A DNA stretch of 64,000 nt from Bradyrhizobium sp. Rc3b (GCF_900114915.1 NZ_FOUS01000010.1:62001-126000); one strand, 5' to 3'. Shown: positions 17,296 through 26,122, numbered from the stretch's first letter. Made by a program: numbers and translations. The notes: generated by a model from the sequence alone, not told the origin.

Positions 17296-18332
17296 ACCCG
17301 CAGCACGCCACGCAAACCTGCGGTCGTGCCGAGCAGGATGCCGGCGAGTGCAACGAACGAGCCCAGCGCCAGTGTCGACACGCCCGTGAGCCCCTGCCCG
17401 ATCGAGCAGCCGAACGCCATCACGCCGCCGATGCCCATCAGCGCGGCGCCGCTGCCCGATCGCAGCATGTGGCGCGGCGAGGAATAGCCTTCGAGCTTGA
17501 AGCGGCCTGTGGCGAGTGCGGTGATCAGGCTGCCGGCGAAGACGCCAGCGACCGTCGCAATACCGAAATTGAGCGTCAGGCCGGTCGAGAGCATGGCGTA
17601 TTGCAGCGCGTCCGCGATCGGCGCGATGAAGGTGAGCGAGGTCACCGGCACCGGATTGAAGTCGTCGGCACCGAGATAGCCGGTGACAAGCCAGCCGGCG
17701 GCGACGAGCAGGCCGACGACGACGCCCGCCGCGATCTGGCCCGGTGAGCGCCGGAACATCGGATGCGCGAAGGCAAACAGGATCAGCGCGACGACGATCA
17801 CGGCCGCCGCCAGCGCACGCGAGAGCACTTCACCGGGGCCAAGCGATGCCAGCAACGAAGGCAGCGAATTGACATTGACGGTGGTTTGCGAGGCCTGAAC
17901 CAGCGCGATGCGAGCCGGCGCTACCAGCCCCTTGAGCGTCATCTGCGCAGCGATGGCGAGCACGATCACGACGACGAAGGAGCGGAGATTGCCGCGGCCG
18001 AGCAGCACCAGGGCGCGCGAGCCGCAGCCGTTCGACAGCACCATGCCGTAACCAAACAGCACTCCGCCGAGGAACAGCACCGGCACCGAGAACGTCTGCT
18101 GCAGGTAGATCGACTTGCTCAAATCAGCAATGCCGTTGCCGGCAAGGAACTGGCTGGCGGCGATCGCGACGGCGATCGCCAGCGCATAGGTCCGCACCAG
18201 CCGTCCGTCTCCCTCCGCAAGCCAGCCGCGCATGCTGCTCATCAGGCAGAAGCCGCTGAGCAGACCGACGGCGCCGTAGACAAGGCCGATGGCGAGGCCG
18301 GCGAAGATGACGATTGCTGCGGACGAGTCCAT
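17274..18332 (-). CDS. YeeE/YedE-family sulfur-compound transporter
   Basis: A 352-residue membrane protein with many hydrophobic segments and the two cysteine-bearing motifs of the family: GMVLSNGCGSRALVLLGRGN in the first half and GGVMAFGCSIGQGLTGVS in the second. Characterised members pass thiosulfate-type ions through a relay of cysteines. Its length equals a full two-repeat protein. It starts 2 bp after the stop of the quinone-oxidoreductase-like gene, so the two are probably cotranscribed. It overlaps the 3' end of the convergent EamA pseudogene by 22 bp. The actual ion carried is inference. Confidence 0.85.
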   Translation of the reverse strand: MDSSAAIVIFAGLAIGLVYGAVGLLSGFCLMSSMRGWLAEGDGRLVRTYALAIAVAIAASQFLAGNGIADLSKSIYLQQTFSVPVLFLGGVLFGYGMVLSNGCGSRALVLLGRGNLRSFVVVIVLAIAAQMTLKGLVAPARIALVQASQTTVNVNSLPSLLASLGPGEVLSRALAAAVIVVALILFAFAHPMFRRSPGQIAAGVVVGLLVAAGWLVTGYLGADDFNPVPVTSLTFIAPIADALQYAMLSTGLTLNFGIATVAGVFAGSLITALATGRFKLEGYSSPRHMLRSGSGAALMGIGGVMAFGCSIGQGLTGVSTLALGSFVALAGILLGTTAGLRGVLRVQPLAVA

Positions 18333-18334
18333 GA

Positions 18335-19339
18335 TTACGGTTTCAGGACCACGCGATCCCGCGAGGAGCCGGCAACCGCGACATACGCCTCCTTGGCGCG
18401 CTCCAGCGGATAGACGGCATTCGCCTTGATCGAGAACGGCTTCAGCTGGCCGCTCGCAAAGCCCGGGCCGAGATCGCGCAGCACTGCGCCTGTCGCGGCC
18501 GACGACAGGCCGAGTGTATCGATGCCGACATAGGTGTGCTGGCCCCGGTAGAATTCGAGGATGTTGAACTGCACGATGCGGTCGATCGCGGCGATCAGGA
18601 TCTGACGGCCACGCAATGCGAGCGACTTGTGCGCGGCCTGGAAATAGGGATCGCCGACCGTGTTGAAGACGACATCGACCCCCTTGCCGCCGGTCAATTC
18701 GCGCGCGCGCGTGGCAACGTCGGTCGCGGAGGCGTCGACCACCTCGATGGGGGCGTTGGTGTGGCCTTCGTAAGCTTCCGCTTTGCGCACCACGCCGATG
18801 ACGCGCGCGCCCTGCCATGTCGCGATCTGCACCGCGGCCTGGCCGACCTTGCCATTGACGCCGAACACCAAAACGGTCTCCCCGCTCTTCGGCACGCCGG
18901 CGCGGCGAAAGCCTTCCATCGCGGTGACGAAGGGCACGCCGATGCCCGCTGCCTCCTCCCACGACACCGTGCTCGGCTTCTCCACCACCGCATCAGCCTC
19001 GACGACGAGATGGGTTGCGTGGGTACCGTCGCGGCGGATGCCGAGATCGCCGGAGGATCCGAACACCTCGCGGCCGACCGTGCCGGCCGGCCCGTCGGTC
19101 ACCACGCCGGAATAGTCGCGGCCCGGCGTGCGCGGGAACACAGCATAGGGCATCAAGCCGGTCGCGGCCTTGACGTCGGAGGGATTGACGGCGGCGGCCT
19201 TGACCTCGATCAGGAGATCGTTCGGACCGCGCGCCAGCTTGTGATGCTCGACCACGGGCGCAACCGCGGCAGCATTCTCGGCCTTGGCATTGAGGCGCAC
19301 GCAGCGCGCTTCGACGGTTTTGGTATCGGCTGGCAACAT
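18335..19339 (-). CDS. NADPH:quinone oxidoreductase-like MDR-family protein
   Basis: A 334-residue medium-chain dehydrogenase/reductase without the zinc-binding residues of alcohol dehydrogenases. The N-terminal GroES-like part includes VKAAAVNPSDVKAATGLMPY and PGRDYSGVV; the Rossmann part includes VLVFGVNGKVGQAAVQIA. Members reduce quinones or enoyl compounds with NADPH. It is followed after 2 bp by the YeeE/YedE gene and lies downstream of paaK on the same strand. A GC-rich hairpin ends 6 bp before its ATG, which may be a terminator of paaK or a structured leader. Substrate unknown. Confidence 0.82.
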   Translation of the reverse strand: MLPADTKTVEARCVRLNAKAENAAAVAPVVEHHKLARGPNDLLIEVKAAAVNPSDVKAATGLMPYAVFPRTPGRDYSGVVTDGPAGTVGREVFGSSGDLGIRRDGTHATHLVVEADAVVEKPSTVSWEEAAGIGVPFVTAMEGFRRAGVPKSGETVLVFGVNGKVGQAAVQIATWQGARVIGVVRKAEAYEGHTNAPIEVVDASATDVATRARELTGGKGVDVVFNTVGDPYFQAAHKSLALRGRQILIAAIDRIVQFNILEFYRGQHTYVGIDTLGLSSAATGAVLRDLGPGFASGQLKPFSIKANAVYPLERAKEAYVAVAGSSRDRVVLKP

Positions 19340-19345
19340 GAAAGA

Positions 19346-19363
19346 CCCGCGATTTCTCGCGGG
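19346..19363 (-). terminator. Hairpin between paaK and the quinone-oxidoreductase-like gene
   Basis: CCCGCG and CGCGGG flank a 6-base loop. On the minus strand the stem is followed by TCTTTC and then directly by the ATG of the next gene. It could be a weak rho-independent terminator for the paa operon or a stem that affects translation of the downstream gene. Confidence 0.4.
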
Positions 19364-19383
19364 CCTTGTCGCCTCTGGGGCCG

Positions 19384-19422
19384 GTCAAGTCAATCCGTCA
19401 AGTCAATCCGTAAAGTCAAGCC
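19384..19422. repeat. Three tandem 13-bp repeats
   Basis: GTCAAGTCAATCC occurs twice in a row, followed by a diverged third copy (GTAAAGTCAAGCC) that runs into the paaK stop codon region. A short local slippage repeat; no function is evident. Confidence 0.6.
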
Positions 19423-20747
19423 TTGGGCCGCTTGTCGTAGAGCCGCTTGGCCTTGCCGAGCGAGCGCTCCAGCGTGGCGGGCGCGACCACCTGAACCCTG
19501 GAGCTAATGCCGATGGTGTTCTTGATGTGGGTCGCAATCCGGTCGGCATGGTCGAGGAGACCGCGGCCGTCCCAGCTTTCGGACCGCGCCTCCGCGATGA
19601 TTGTCAGCTCGTCCATACGGCCTTCGCGGGTCAGTTCCAGGATGAAGTGGCCGCCGCACCAGTCGGTCGCGAGCAGCACCTCCTCGATCTGGGTCGGGAA
19701 CAGGTTGACACCGCGCAGGATGATCATGTCGTCCGAGCGGCCCGTCACTTTCTCCATCCGCCGCATGCCCGGCCGCGCCGTGCCCGGCAACAGCCGCGTC
19801 AGGTCGCGGGTGCGATAGCGGATCACGGGAAAAGCTTCCTTGGTGAGCGAGGTGAAGACCAGTTCGCCCTTCTCACCGTCCGGCAGCACCGCACCCGTTT
19901 CAGGATCGATCACTTCGGGATAAAAATGATCCTCCCAGATGTGCAGGCCATCCTTGGTCTCGATGCATTCCTGGGCGACGCCGGGGCCGATCACCTCGGA
20001 CAGACCATAGATGTCGGTCGCATCCATATCGAAGGCGTCCTCGATCTCGCCGCGCATCGCATTGGTCCAGGGCTCGGCGCCGAAGATGCCGACCTTGAGC
20101 GAGCACTGGCGCGGGTCGAGCTTCTGACGCTTGAACTCGTCGAGGATTGCCAGCATGTAGCTCGGCGTCACCGTGATGATGTCGGGCCGGAAGTCGTTGA
20201 TCAGCTGCACCTGCCGCTCGGTCATGCCGCCCGAGATCGGCACCACGGTGCAGCCGAGCTTTTCGGCGCCGTAGTGCACGCCGAGGCCGCCGGTGAAGAG
20301 GCCATAGCCATAGGCATTGTGGATGATCATGCCCGTACGCCCGCCGGCGGCGCGGATCGAGCGCGCCATCACGTCCGACCAGGTGTCGATGTCTCCTTGC
20401 GTATACCCCACCACGATCGGCTTGCCGGTCGTGCCGGAGGACGCATGCACGCGCACCAGCTTTTCGCGCGGCACGGCGAACATGTTGAAGGGATAATTGT
20501 CGCGCAGATCCGTTTTCACCGTGAACGGGAATTTCGCGAGATCGGAGAGCTCGCGAAAATCGGACGGATGCACGCCGGCCCCGTCGAAGGCCTTGCGATA
20601 ATGCGCGACGTTGTCATAGGCGTGCTTCAGCGACCAGGCCAGCCGCTGCTTCTGCAGCGCCATGATCTCGTCGCGCGAGGCACGCTCATGCGCGTCCATC
20701 TCGGCGCTATAGGCGCTGCCGCCTTCCTTCAGCTTCGTCGAAGCCAT
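19416..20747 (-). CDS. paaK: Phenylacetate-CoA ligase
   Basis: A 443-residue adenylate-forming enzyme that activates phenylacetate to phenylacetyl-CoA with ATP and CoA, the first step of aerobic phenylacetate catabolism in the cytosol. VHASSGTTGKPIVVGYT is the AMP-binding P-loop; YGLSEVIGPGVAQEC and YRTRDLTRLLPG are further ligase motifs, and a C-terminal lid domain follows. The length equals that of characterised PaaK proteins. The ATG at 20747 has GGGGAAACGAGG upstream, whereas the longer open frame runs into paaI. It is the last gene of the local paa set. Confidence 0.95.
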   Translation of the reverse strand: MASTKLKEGGSAYSAEMDAHERASRDEIMALQKQRLAWSLKHAYDNVAHYRKAFDGAGVHPSDFRELSDLAKFPFTVKTDLRDNYPFNMFAVPREKLVRVHASSGTTGKPIVVGYTQGDIDTWSDVMARSIRAAGGRTGMIIHNAYGYGLFTGGLGVHYGAEKLGCTVVPISGGMTERQVQLINDFRPDIITVTPSYMLAILDEFKRQKLDPRQCSLKVGIFGAEPWTNAMRGEIEDAFDMDATDIYGLSEVIGPGVAQECIETKDGLHIWEDHFYPEVIDPETGAVLPDGEKGELVFTSLTKEAFPVIRYRTRDLTRLLPGTARPGMRRMEKVTGRSDDMIILRGVNLFPTQIEEVLLATDWCGGHFILELTREGRMDELTIIAEARSESWDGRGLLDHADRIATHIKNTIGISSRVQVVAPATLERSLGKAKRLYDKRPKA

Positions 20748-20775
20748 CCTCGTTTCCCCACATTGATTGGTTCTT

Positions 20776-21225
20776 TTATTTGTCTTGCGTCGGCAGCCAC
20801 GTGCCGGGAATGACGCGCGAATGCCCGCGGAATTCGGCGACGACGACGTCACCGGCGGTAACTCGCACGTCATAGATGCCGGAGCGGCCGCCGCGGGTGA
20901 TCTCGCGCGCCTTTGCAACGAGGCGGTCGCCGAGCCTGCCCGGCTTGATGAAGGTGATCTGCCCCTGCGCTGCGACCACGCGTTCGTTGTGCGAGTTGCA
21001 GGCAAAGGCGAAGGCGGAATCGGCGAGCGTGAAGATGAAGCCGCCATGGGCAATGCGCTGGCCATTGACCATGTCCGGCCGCACCGTCATTGCGAGCGTC
21101 GCGAAGCCGGGGCCAATCTCGACGATCTCCATGCCGAGCCCTTTGGAGGCATCGTCCTCCGTCCACATCGCCTCAGCGCAGGCGCGGGCAATATCCTCAG
21201 GCGACAGGGCGGCTTTGACGTTCAC
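20776..21225 (-). CDS. paaI: Hydroxyphenylacetyl-CoA thioesterase PaaI
   Basis: A 149-residue hotdog-fold thioesterase. GQRIAHGGFIFTLADSAFAFACNS carries the conserved HGG motif and acidic catalytic residue of PaaI. It hydrolyses stalled ring-hydroxylated phenylacetyl-CoA, releasing CoA. The start is GTG at 21225 behind GGGAGAAG. It lies between paaE (101 bp upstream) and paaK (28 bp downstream), consistent with one paa transcript. Confidence 0.92.
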   Translation of the reverse strand: MNVKAALSPEDIARACAEAMWTEDDASKGLGMEIVEIGPGFATLAMTVRPDMVNGQRIAHGGFIFTLADSAFAFACNSHNERVVAAQGQITFIKPGRLGDRLVAKAREITRGGRSGIYDVRVTAGDVVVAEFRGHSRVIPGTWLPTQDK

Positions 21226-21326
21226 GCGCTTCTCCCGGCCAGATGTTTGCCCATGATGTTCTGCTGGTTGGCCAAAACTGTCAAATAATGCGACGCATTT
21301 GCATCGTCAGCGTCTGAAGCACCGGC

Positions 21327-22409
21327 TCAGACATGGTCATAATCGACCACGACCCGCTCTGACGACGGCTTGGCCTGGCAGGTCAGGACGAACCCAGCCT
21401 TCAGCTCCCAGGGCTCCAGCGAATAGTTGATGTCCATCGGCGCGTCGCCCTCGACCAGCTTGGCGCGGCAGGTCGAGCACATGCCGCCCTTGCAGGCGAA
21501 GGGTAGATCGACGCCGGCGCGCAGCGCGGCATCGAGGATCGCCTCGTCCTCCGCGACCGGCACGTCGCGGCGCTTGCCGTCGATGATCAGCGAGGCGATC
21601 GCCTTCGGCGGCGCGTCGGGCGCGACCACCTTCTTCGGCCGCGGCTTGCCGCCGAACTCGGAGACGAAGCGCTCGACGTGGATACGCTCTTCGGCGATGC
21701 CGAGCTCGCGGCAGGTCGCCTCGATATCCTCGCTCATGCCAAGGGGCCCGCAAATGTAGACGTGATCGACGCTGGCCGCAGGCACCAGCGAGCGCAGCAG
21801 CACCCTCACCTTGTCGCCGTCGAGCCGGCCGTGCAGGATCGGGATGTCCTGCTCCTCGCCGGAGATGACGTGGAAGATGGACAGGCGATCGATGAAGCGG
21901 TCCTTCAGTTCCTCGAGCGCTTCAAGGAACATGATGTTGTCGGTGGTGCGGTTGCCGTAGAACAGGAAGAAGCGGCTGTCCGGCTCACGCGCGAGCGTGC
22001 CCTTGACGATCGACAGGATCGGCGTGATGCCGGAGCCTGCGGCGAACCCGACATGGATGCGCCCGGCATCCGCTTGAGGAATCGCACCGAAGCGGCCCGT
22101 CGGCGTCATCACATCGAGTTCGTCGCCGCATTTGAGATCTTCGGCTGCCCAGTTCGAAAACGCACCGCCGTCGACCTTCTTCACGGCGATACGAATCTCG
22201 CCATCATCAGGGCCGGAACAGATCGAATAGGAGCGCCGTACCTCCTCTCCGTCCAGCGTGGTGCGGAGCGTGAGGTATTGGCCAGGCGTGAAAGCGTAAT
22301 CGCCGGCGAGTTCGCCGGGGATGGTGAAGGTCATCGAGATGGCGTCGGACGCCTCGCGGCGGAGATCGTTGACGGCCAGGCGATGGAAGCGCGGTGCGGT
22401 GGCTGACAT
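21327..22409 (-). CDS. paaE: Phenylacetyl-CoA epoxidase reductase subunit PaaE
   Basis: A 360-residue flavin/iron-sulfur reductase that feeds NADPH electrons to the PaaA di-iron site. An FAD domain (RRSYSICSGPDDGEIRIAVK) is followed by a nucleotide domain (GFAAGSGITPILSIVKGTL) and a C-terminal plant-type 2Fe-2S domain (ACKGGMCSTCRAKLVEG, with a final Cys in FVLTCQAKP). The ATG at 22409 lies 2 bp after the paaD stop, and the upstream open frame only repeats paaD sequence. Part of paaABCDE. Confidence 0.95.
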   Translation of the reverse strand: MSATAPRFHRLAVNDLRREASDAISMTFTIPGELAGDYAFTPGQYLTLRTTLDGEEVRRSYSICSGPDDGEIRIAVKKVDGGAFSNWAAEDLKCGDELDVMTPTGRFGAIPQADAGRIHVGFAAGSGITPILSIVKGTLAREPDSRFFLFYGNRTTDNIMFLEALEELKDRFIDRLSIFHVISGEEQDIPILHGRLDGDKVRVLLRSLVPAASVDHVYICGPLGMSEDIEATCRELGIAEERIHVERFVSEFGGKPRPKKVVAPDAPPKAIASLIIDGKRRDVPVAEDEAILDAALRAGVDLPFACKGGMCSTCRAKLVEGDAPMDINYSLEPWELKAGFVLTCQAKPSSERVVVDYDHV

Positions 22410-22411
22410 GG

Positions 22412-22915
22412 TCAATGACACTTGAAGTAATCGAACGGTTCGCGGCAGGACTTGCAGCGCCACAGCGCTTTGCAGGAGGTCGAGCCGAATTCAGACAGCA
22501 CCTCGGTGTTTTCCGAGCCACATTGCGGGCAGGCCACCGCCTGTTCACCGAACAGTGCCCGGCGCGAGCTTGAAGCCTGCGGCGGCGCGATGCCGTAGGC
22601 GCGCAGCTTGTGGCGACCCTCCTCGCTCATCCAGTCGGTGGTCCAGGCCGGCGACAGCACGGTGCGGACTTTCGACCGGCGAAAACCGGCGCGCTCCAGC
22701 GCGACCTCGATTTCCAGCGCGATCATGTTCATCGCCGGACAGCCGGAATAGGTCGGGGTGATCGCCACCTCGACGTGATCGCCGTCGAGCGCAACCTCGC
22801 GCAGCACGCCGAGGTCGGCGATGGTCAGCACTGGAATTTCGGGATCGACCACGCTCGCCGCAGCGTCCCAGGCGCGCCGGCGCAGTTCGCTGTCACGGTC
22901 GAGCACGCTCACCAT
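22412..22915 (-). CDS. paaD: Phenylacetyl-CoA epoxidase assembly protein PaaD
   Basis: A 167-residue protein with an N-terminal DUF59/MIP18-type domain (DPEIPVLTIADLGVLREV; TPTYSGCPAMNMI) and a C-terminal metal-binding tail with two CxxC motifs (ACPQCGS and WRCKSC). It is needed for maturation of the multicomponent epoxidase, probably in iron-sulfur supply to PaaE. It overlaps the paaC end by 7 bp and is followed by paaE after 2 bp, so translation is coupled. Confidence 0.94.
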   Translation of the reverse strand: MVSVLDRDSELRRRAWDAAASVVDPEIPVLTIADLGVLREVALDGDHVEVAITPTYSGCPAMNMIALEIEVALERAGFRRSKVRTVLSPAWTTDWMSEEGRHKLRAYGIAPPQASSSRRALFGEQAVACPQCGSENTEVLSEFGSTSCKALWRCKSCREPFDYFKCH

Positions 22916-23685
22916 GTCAGCCCCGGAAAGGTGCGCTGCATCGATTGCAGCTCGGACAGGAGATGGCCGAGATGTTCGCTGTGCCGGCCCACGCGGCCGC
23001 CCTGCTGCATCCAGTCGTTCTGCGGCAAGACCAGCGTGGCTTCACTGGCGACATCGGAAAGCGTTTGCAACCAGCGACCACGCAACGTGCCGGGATCAAT
23101 CGCGATACCGGCGTGGATCAGCGCGCGCTCGCCATCATCGACGGCAAACATCTCGCCGGTGAAGGCCCAGAGCTGGTCGATCGCGGCCTGCGCGCGGGCG
23201 TGGCTCTCATCGGTGCCGTCGCCGAGCCGGATGAGCCACTCCGAGGCGTGGCGCAAATGATAGGCGCTCTCCTTCTCAGATTTGGCGGCAATCGCGGCCA
23301 GCGTCGTGTCGCGCGAATTCATCATCGCGCGCCAGTAGAGGTCGGCGAACGCGGAATAGAAGAACTGTCGCACCAGCGTCTGGGCAAAATCGCCGTTCGG
23401 CTGCTCGACCAGCAGCAGGTTGCGATACTGCCTGACGTCGCGCAGATAAGCGAGCTTGTCCTCGTCGTTGTCCTTGCCTTCGGCCTTGGCTGCGTAGCTG
23501 TAGAGCTCGCGCGCCTGACCGATGAGATCGAGCGCGATGTTGGAGAGCGCCATGTCCTCTTCCAGCATCGGTGCGTGCCCGCACCATTCCGACAGCCGAT
23601 GGCCGAGGATCAGCGCATCGTCGGCGCGGCGCAGCGCGTAGAGCACCAGCGGCGTTTCGGAGACCTCGATGTTGGCGACGGACAT
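22909..23685 (-). CDS. paaC: Phenylacetyl-CoA epoxidase structural subunit PaaC
   Basis: A 258-residue ferritin-like helical protein that forms a stable complex with PaaA and structures the epoxidase core. LVLYALRRADDALILGHRLSEWCGHAP and ALSNIALDLIGQARELY are family hallmarks. The start ATG at 23685 overlaps the paaB stop in a TGATG arrangement; a GTG one codon upstream is an alternative. Position between paaB and paaD matches the usual operon order. Confidence 0.94.
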   Translation of the reverse strand: MSVANIEVSETPLVLYALRRADDALILGHRLSEWCGHAPMLEEDMALSNIALDLIGQARELYSYAAKAEGKDNDEDKLAYLRDVRQYRNLLLVEQPNGDFAQTLVRQFFYSAFADLYWRAMMNSRDTTLAAIAAKSEKESAYHLRHASEWLIRLGDGTDESHARAQAAIDQLWAFTGEMFAVDDGERALIHAGIAIDPGTLRGRWLQTLSDVASEATLVLPQNDWMQQGGRVGRHSEHLGHLLSELQSMQRTFPGLTW

Positions 23686-23972
23686 CACATATGCCCTACT
23701 TCTTCCGGAACCTCGTAGAACGTCGGATGCCGGTAGATCTTCGATTCCGCCGGCTCGAACATCATGCCTTTTTTGGCGGGATCGCTCGCGGTGATCGCGG
23801 TCGACGGCACGACCCAGATCGACAGGCCTTCACCGCGGCGGGTGTAGATGTCGCGGGCGGCCTGCAGAGCCATCGTCGCGTCGCTCGCATGCAGCGATCC
23901 CACATGCTTGTGCGCGAGCCCGTTGCGGCTGCGAATGAAGACTTCCCACAGCGGTGTGTTCGGCGTGGCCAT
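23685..23972 (-). CDS. paaB: Phenylacetyl-CoA epoxidase subunit PaaB
   Basis: A 95-residue protein (WEVFIRSRNGLAHKHVGSLHASDATMALQAARDIYTRRGEG) that bridges PaaAC assemblies. The length matches the family. The ATG at 23972 lies 10 bp after the paaA stop; the longer open frame runs back into paaA in another phase and was discarded. Its stop overlaps the paaC start. Confidence 0.94.
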   Translation of the reverse strand: MATPNTPLWEVFIRSRNGLAHKHVGSLHASDATMALQAARDIYTRRGEGLSIWVVPSTAITASDPAKKGMMFEPAESKIYRHPTFYEVPEEVGHM

Positions 23973-23982
23973 ATTGGTCTCC

Positions 23983-24975
23983 CTATTCCGCGGCTTGCGC
24001 GGTCTGGCGATGCGCACGTTTGGCCGCATAGGCGGCGGCGGCTTCGCGCACCCAGGCGCCGTCTTCGTGCGCCTTGCGGCGCGCAGCCATGCGATCGCGA
24101 TTGCACGGGCCGTTGCCGGCAAGGACCTGCTTGAACTCGGTCCAGTCGATCTCGCTGTAACGCCAGTGCCCGTCGGCATCCTGAATCATGCCGGGATCGG
24201 GAATGGTGAGGCCGAGATATTGCGCCTGCGGCACGGTGGCATCGACGAACTTCTGGCGCAGCTCGTCGTTGGAGAAACGCTTGATCTTCCACTTCGTCGA
24301 AGTGTCGCTGTGCTGGCTCGTGCTATCTGGCGGGCCGAACATCATCAGCACCGGCCACCACCAGCGGTTCAGCGCATCCTGCGCCATCGCTTTCTGCTCG
24401 TCCGAGCCGCGGCACAGCGTCAGCATGATCTCGTAGCCCTGGCGCTGATGGAAGGATTCTTCCTTGCAGACGCGGATCATCGCGCGCGCATAGGGTCCAT
24501 AGGAGCAGCGGCACAGAGGGATCTGGTTCATGATCGCGGCGCCGTCGACCAGCCAACCAATGGTGCCGATGTCGGCCCAGGTCAGCGTCGGATAGTTGAA
24601 GATCGAGGAATACTTGGCTTTGCCCGCGAGCATGGCGTCGACCAGCTCTTCGCGCGAGGTGCCGAGCGTCTCGGCCGCGGCGTAGAGATAGAGGCCGTGG
24701 CCGCACTCGTCCTGCACCTTGGCGAGGAGCGCGGCCTTGCGGCGCAGGGTCGGCGCGCGGGTGATCCAGTTGCCTTCGGGCAGCATGCCGACGATTTCGG
24801 AATGGGCGTGCTGGGAAATCTGGCGTGTGAGCGTCTTGCGATAGGCCGCTGGCATCCAGTCGTTCGGCTCGATGCGCTCCTCGGCATCGATGCGGGCCTG
24901 GAACTGCGCAGCTTGGCCTGCGTCCTCAAGACTGCGGTCGTTGGTCTCGGCCGTATTCAGCGCCTGGGTATACAT
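23983..24975 (-). CDS. paaA: Phenylacetyl-CoA epoxidase catalytic subunit PaaA
   Basis: A 330-residue di-iron oxygenase subunit that makes the 1,2-epoxide of phenylacetyl-CoA. Ferritin-like helices with iron ligands are visible in AKVQDECGHGLYLY and RVCKEESFHQRQGYEIM (two ExxH motifs). Two in-frame ATGs compete; the second, at 24975, is 6 bases from a GGGAGG box, whereas the first abuts it, so the second was chosen. It opens paaABCDE with a promoter in the 76-bp gap behind paaX. Confidence 0.95.
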   Translation of the reverse strand: MYTQALNTAETNDRSLEDAGQAAQFQARIDAEERIEPNDWMPAAYRKTLTRQISQHAHSEIVGMLPEGNWITRAPTLRRKAALLAKVQDECGHGLYLYAAAETLGTSREELVDAMLAGKAKYSSIFNYPTLTWADIGTIGWLVDGAAIMNQIPLCRCSYGPYARAMIRVCKEESFHQRQGYEIMLTLCRGSDEQKAMAQDALNRWWWPVLMMFGPPDSTSQHSDTSTKWKIKRFSNDELRQKFVDATVPQAQYLGLTIPDPGMIQDADGHWRYSEIDWTEFKQVLAGNGPCNRDRMAARRKAHEDGAWVREAAAAYAAKRAHRQTAQAAE

Positions 24976-25002
24976 GCGCATCCTCCCGATTTATTGGGAG
25001 GG

Positions 25003-25030
25003 AATATATAACAATAATTACGTCATGCAA
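25003..25030 (-). promoter_or_regulatory. Probable paaA promoter in an AT-rich gap
   Basis: On the minus strand TTGCAT (25030-25025) and TATATT (25008-25003) are 16 bases apart, in a strikingly AT-rich stretch between the paaX stop and paaA. Two TAACA motifs at 25009 and 25041 flank it. A PaaX site would be expected here, but I see no clear known consensus. Confidence 0.45.
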
Positions 25031-25051
25031 GATATTTCTGTAACATAAAAC

Positions 25052-25918
25052 TCAGGCCTCGAACCTCCTTTCCAGCAGCTTCCGCGCTGGCGGCAATGGT
25101 CCCTTTTCGTTGGTTCCATGTCCATCAAGCCATTGTTCGGAGGGGGCAAGCAGCGCACGATAGATTTCGCCGCACAGGTCCCGTGCGGCCCTGCCCGGCC
25201 AGTTCGTCGGCAGCAGGCTTTCGGGCAACAGCGGATCGCGCAGCACGACGCGGCGGTAGTGGTGGATCAAGAGGATGCGCGCGGTGAAGGCGTCGGCCTC
25301 GGACAGATCCGTGCCGCGGCCGATCGCGGCGCGCAGCGGCTCGAACGTCTTCATGAATTTCAGATAGGCATCCGCGGTGCGATCCAGCGGCCAACTTGCG
25401 CTGAGCAGTCGACGCCCGCTGTCGTCCTCCGCCGAGACCTCGAGACGGATCGCGCCCGAAGCTTCATCCGGGACTGGCACCCCCGACGGCGCGACCCAGA
25501 CGCCCGGCAGCGGACTGCCGAAGCCGGCATTGCGCAGCGCGTCGCGCGAGGCGTCGCGGTCCTCACCATTGCCGATCAGCAGCAGCTCGAAGCGTCCGGT
25601 CCAGTCGGATGGCGGCGGATCGTAGATGTGGCGCGTCGCGGCCTCGAACGTCTGGCGCCCCTTGTCGGCCAGCCGATAGAAGCTGTTGCGGCCAACCTTC
25701 TCGCGCGTCAGCCAGCCGTCAGCGGCGAGCCGCGACATCGCGGTGCGCACCACGCCGCTGTCGATGTCGAGCCCTTGAAAGAATTCCAGCAGCGTGCCGA
25801 GCCACACTGAGCTGCCGCGCGGCACGATGGCATCGCCGAACACGGTGATGACGATGGAGCCGGTGCGCGACGGTTCACGCTTGAGCTGGTCGATGATGCG
25901 GGACAACGGATGCGCCAT
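25052..25918 (-). CDS. paaX: Phenylacetyl-CoA-responsive repressor PaaX
   Basis: A 288-residue regulator. The N-terminal winged helix (GSIVITVFGDAIVPRGSSVWLGTL; DSGVVRTAMSRLAADGWL) and the C-terminal ligand domain ending in LPTNWPGRAARDLCGEIYRAL are typical of PaaX, which represses paa genes until phenylacetyl-CoA binds. The ATG at 25918 starts at the conserved HPLSRIIDQLK; an ATG 12 codons upstream is less likely. It lies directly upstream of paaA in the same direction, and may be partly cotranscribed with it. Confidence 0.93.
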   Translation of the reverse strand: MAHPLSRIIDQLKREPSRTGSIVITVFGDAIVPRGSSVWLGTLLEFFQGLDIDSGVVRTAMSRLAADGWLTREKVGRNSFYRLADKGRQTFEAATRHIYDPPPSDWTGRFELLLIGNGEDRDASRDALRNAGFGSPLPGVWVAPSGVPVPDEASGAIRLEVSAEDDSGRRLLSASWPLDRTADAYLKFMKTFEPLRAAIGRGTDLSEADAFTARILLIHHYRRVVLRDPLLPESLLPTNWPGRAARDLCGEIYRALLAPSEQWLDGHGTNEKGPLPPARKLLERRFEA

Positions 25919-25975
25919 GCCCGAGGCATAGCGCGTTTGATGCGGGCGCGACAATGGAGGGGAGCGACGCCACTT

Positions 25976-26122
25976 CTCCTTCTCCCCGCTTGCGGGGAGA
26001 AGGTCGGGATGAGGGGGAGCCTCCGCCCATTCGGTGAGAGTGGGAGTCGCGGAGACTCCCCCTCACCCGGATCGCATCTCCGATGCGATCCGACCTCTCC
26101 CCGCAAGCGGGGCGAGGTGAAG
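25976..26122. repeat. Composite palindromic repeat (type B)
   Basis: CTCCTTCTCCCCGCTTGCGG at the left is mirrored by a CCTCTCCCCGCAAGCGGGGCGAG arm at the right, with an inner GGGGGAG...CTCCCCCTCACCC pair. It lies upstream of paaX, between it and a lipase-like gene on the same strand, and belongs to the family also seen at 2708 and 54197. Confidence 0.7.

Noticed and set aside
18333..18962. N-terminal extension of the YeeE/YedE gene
   Set aside because: The extra sequence lies in another frame of the quinone-oxidoreductase-like gene and has no homology to the family.
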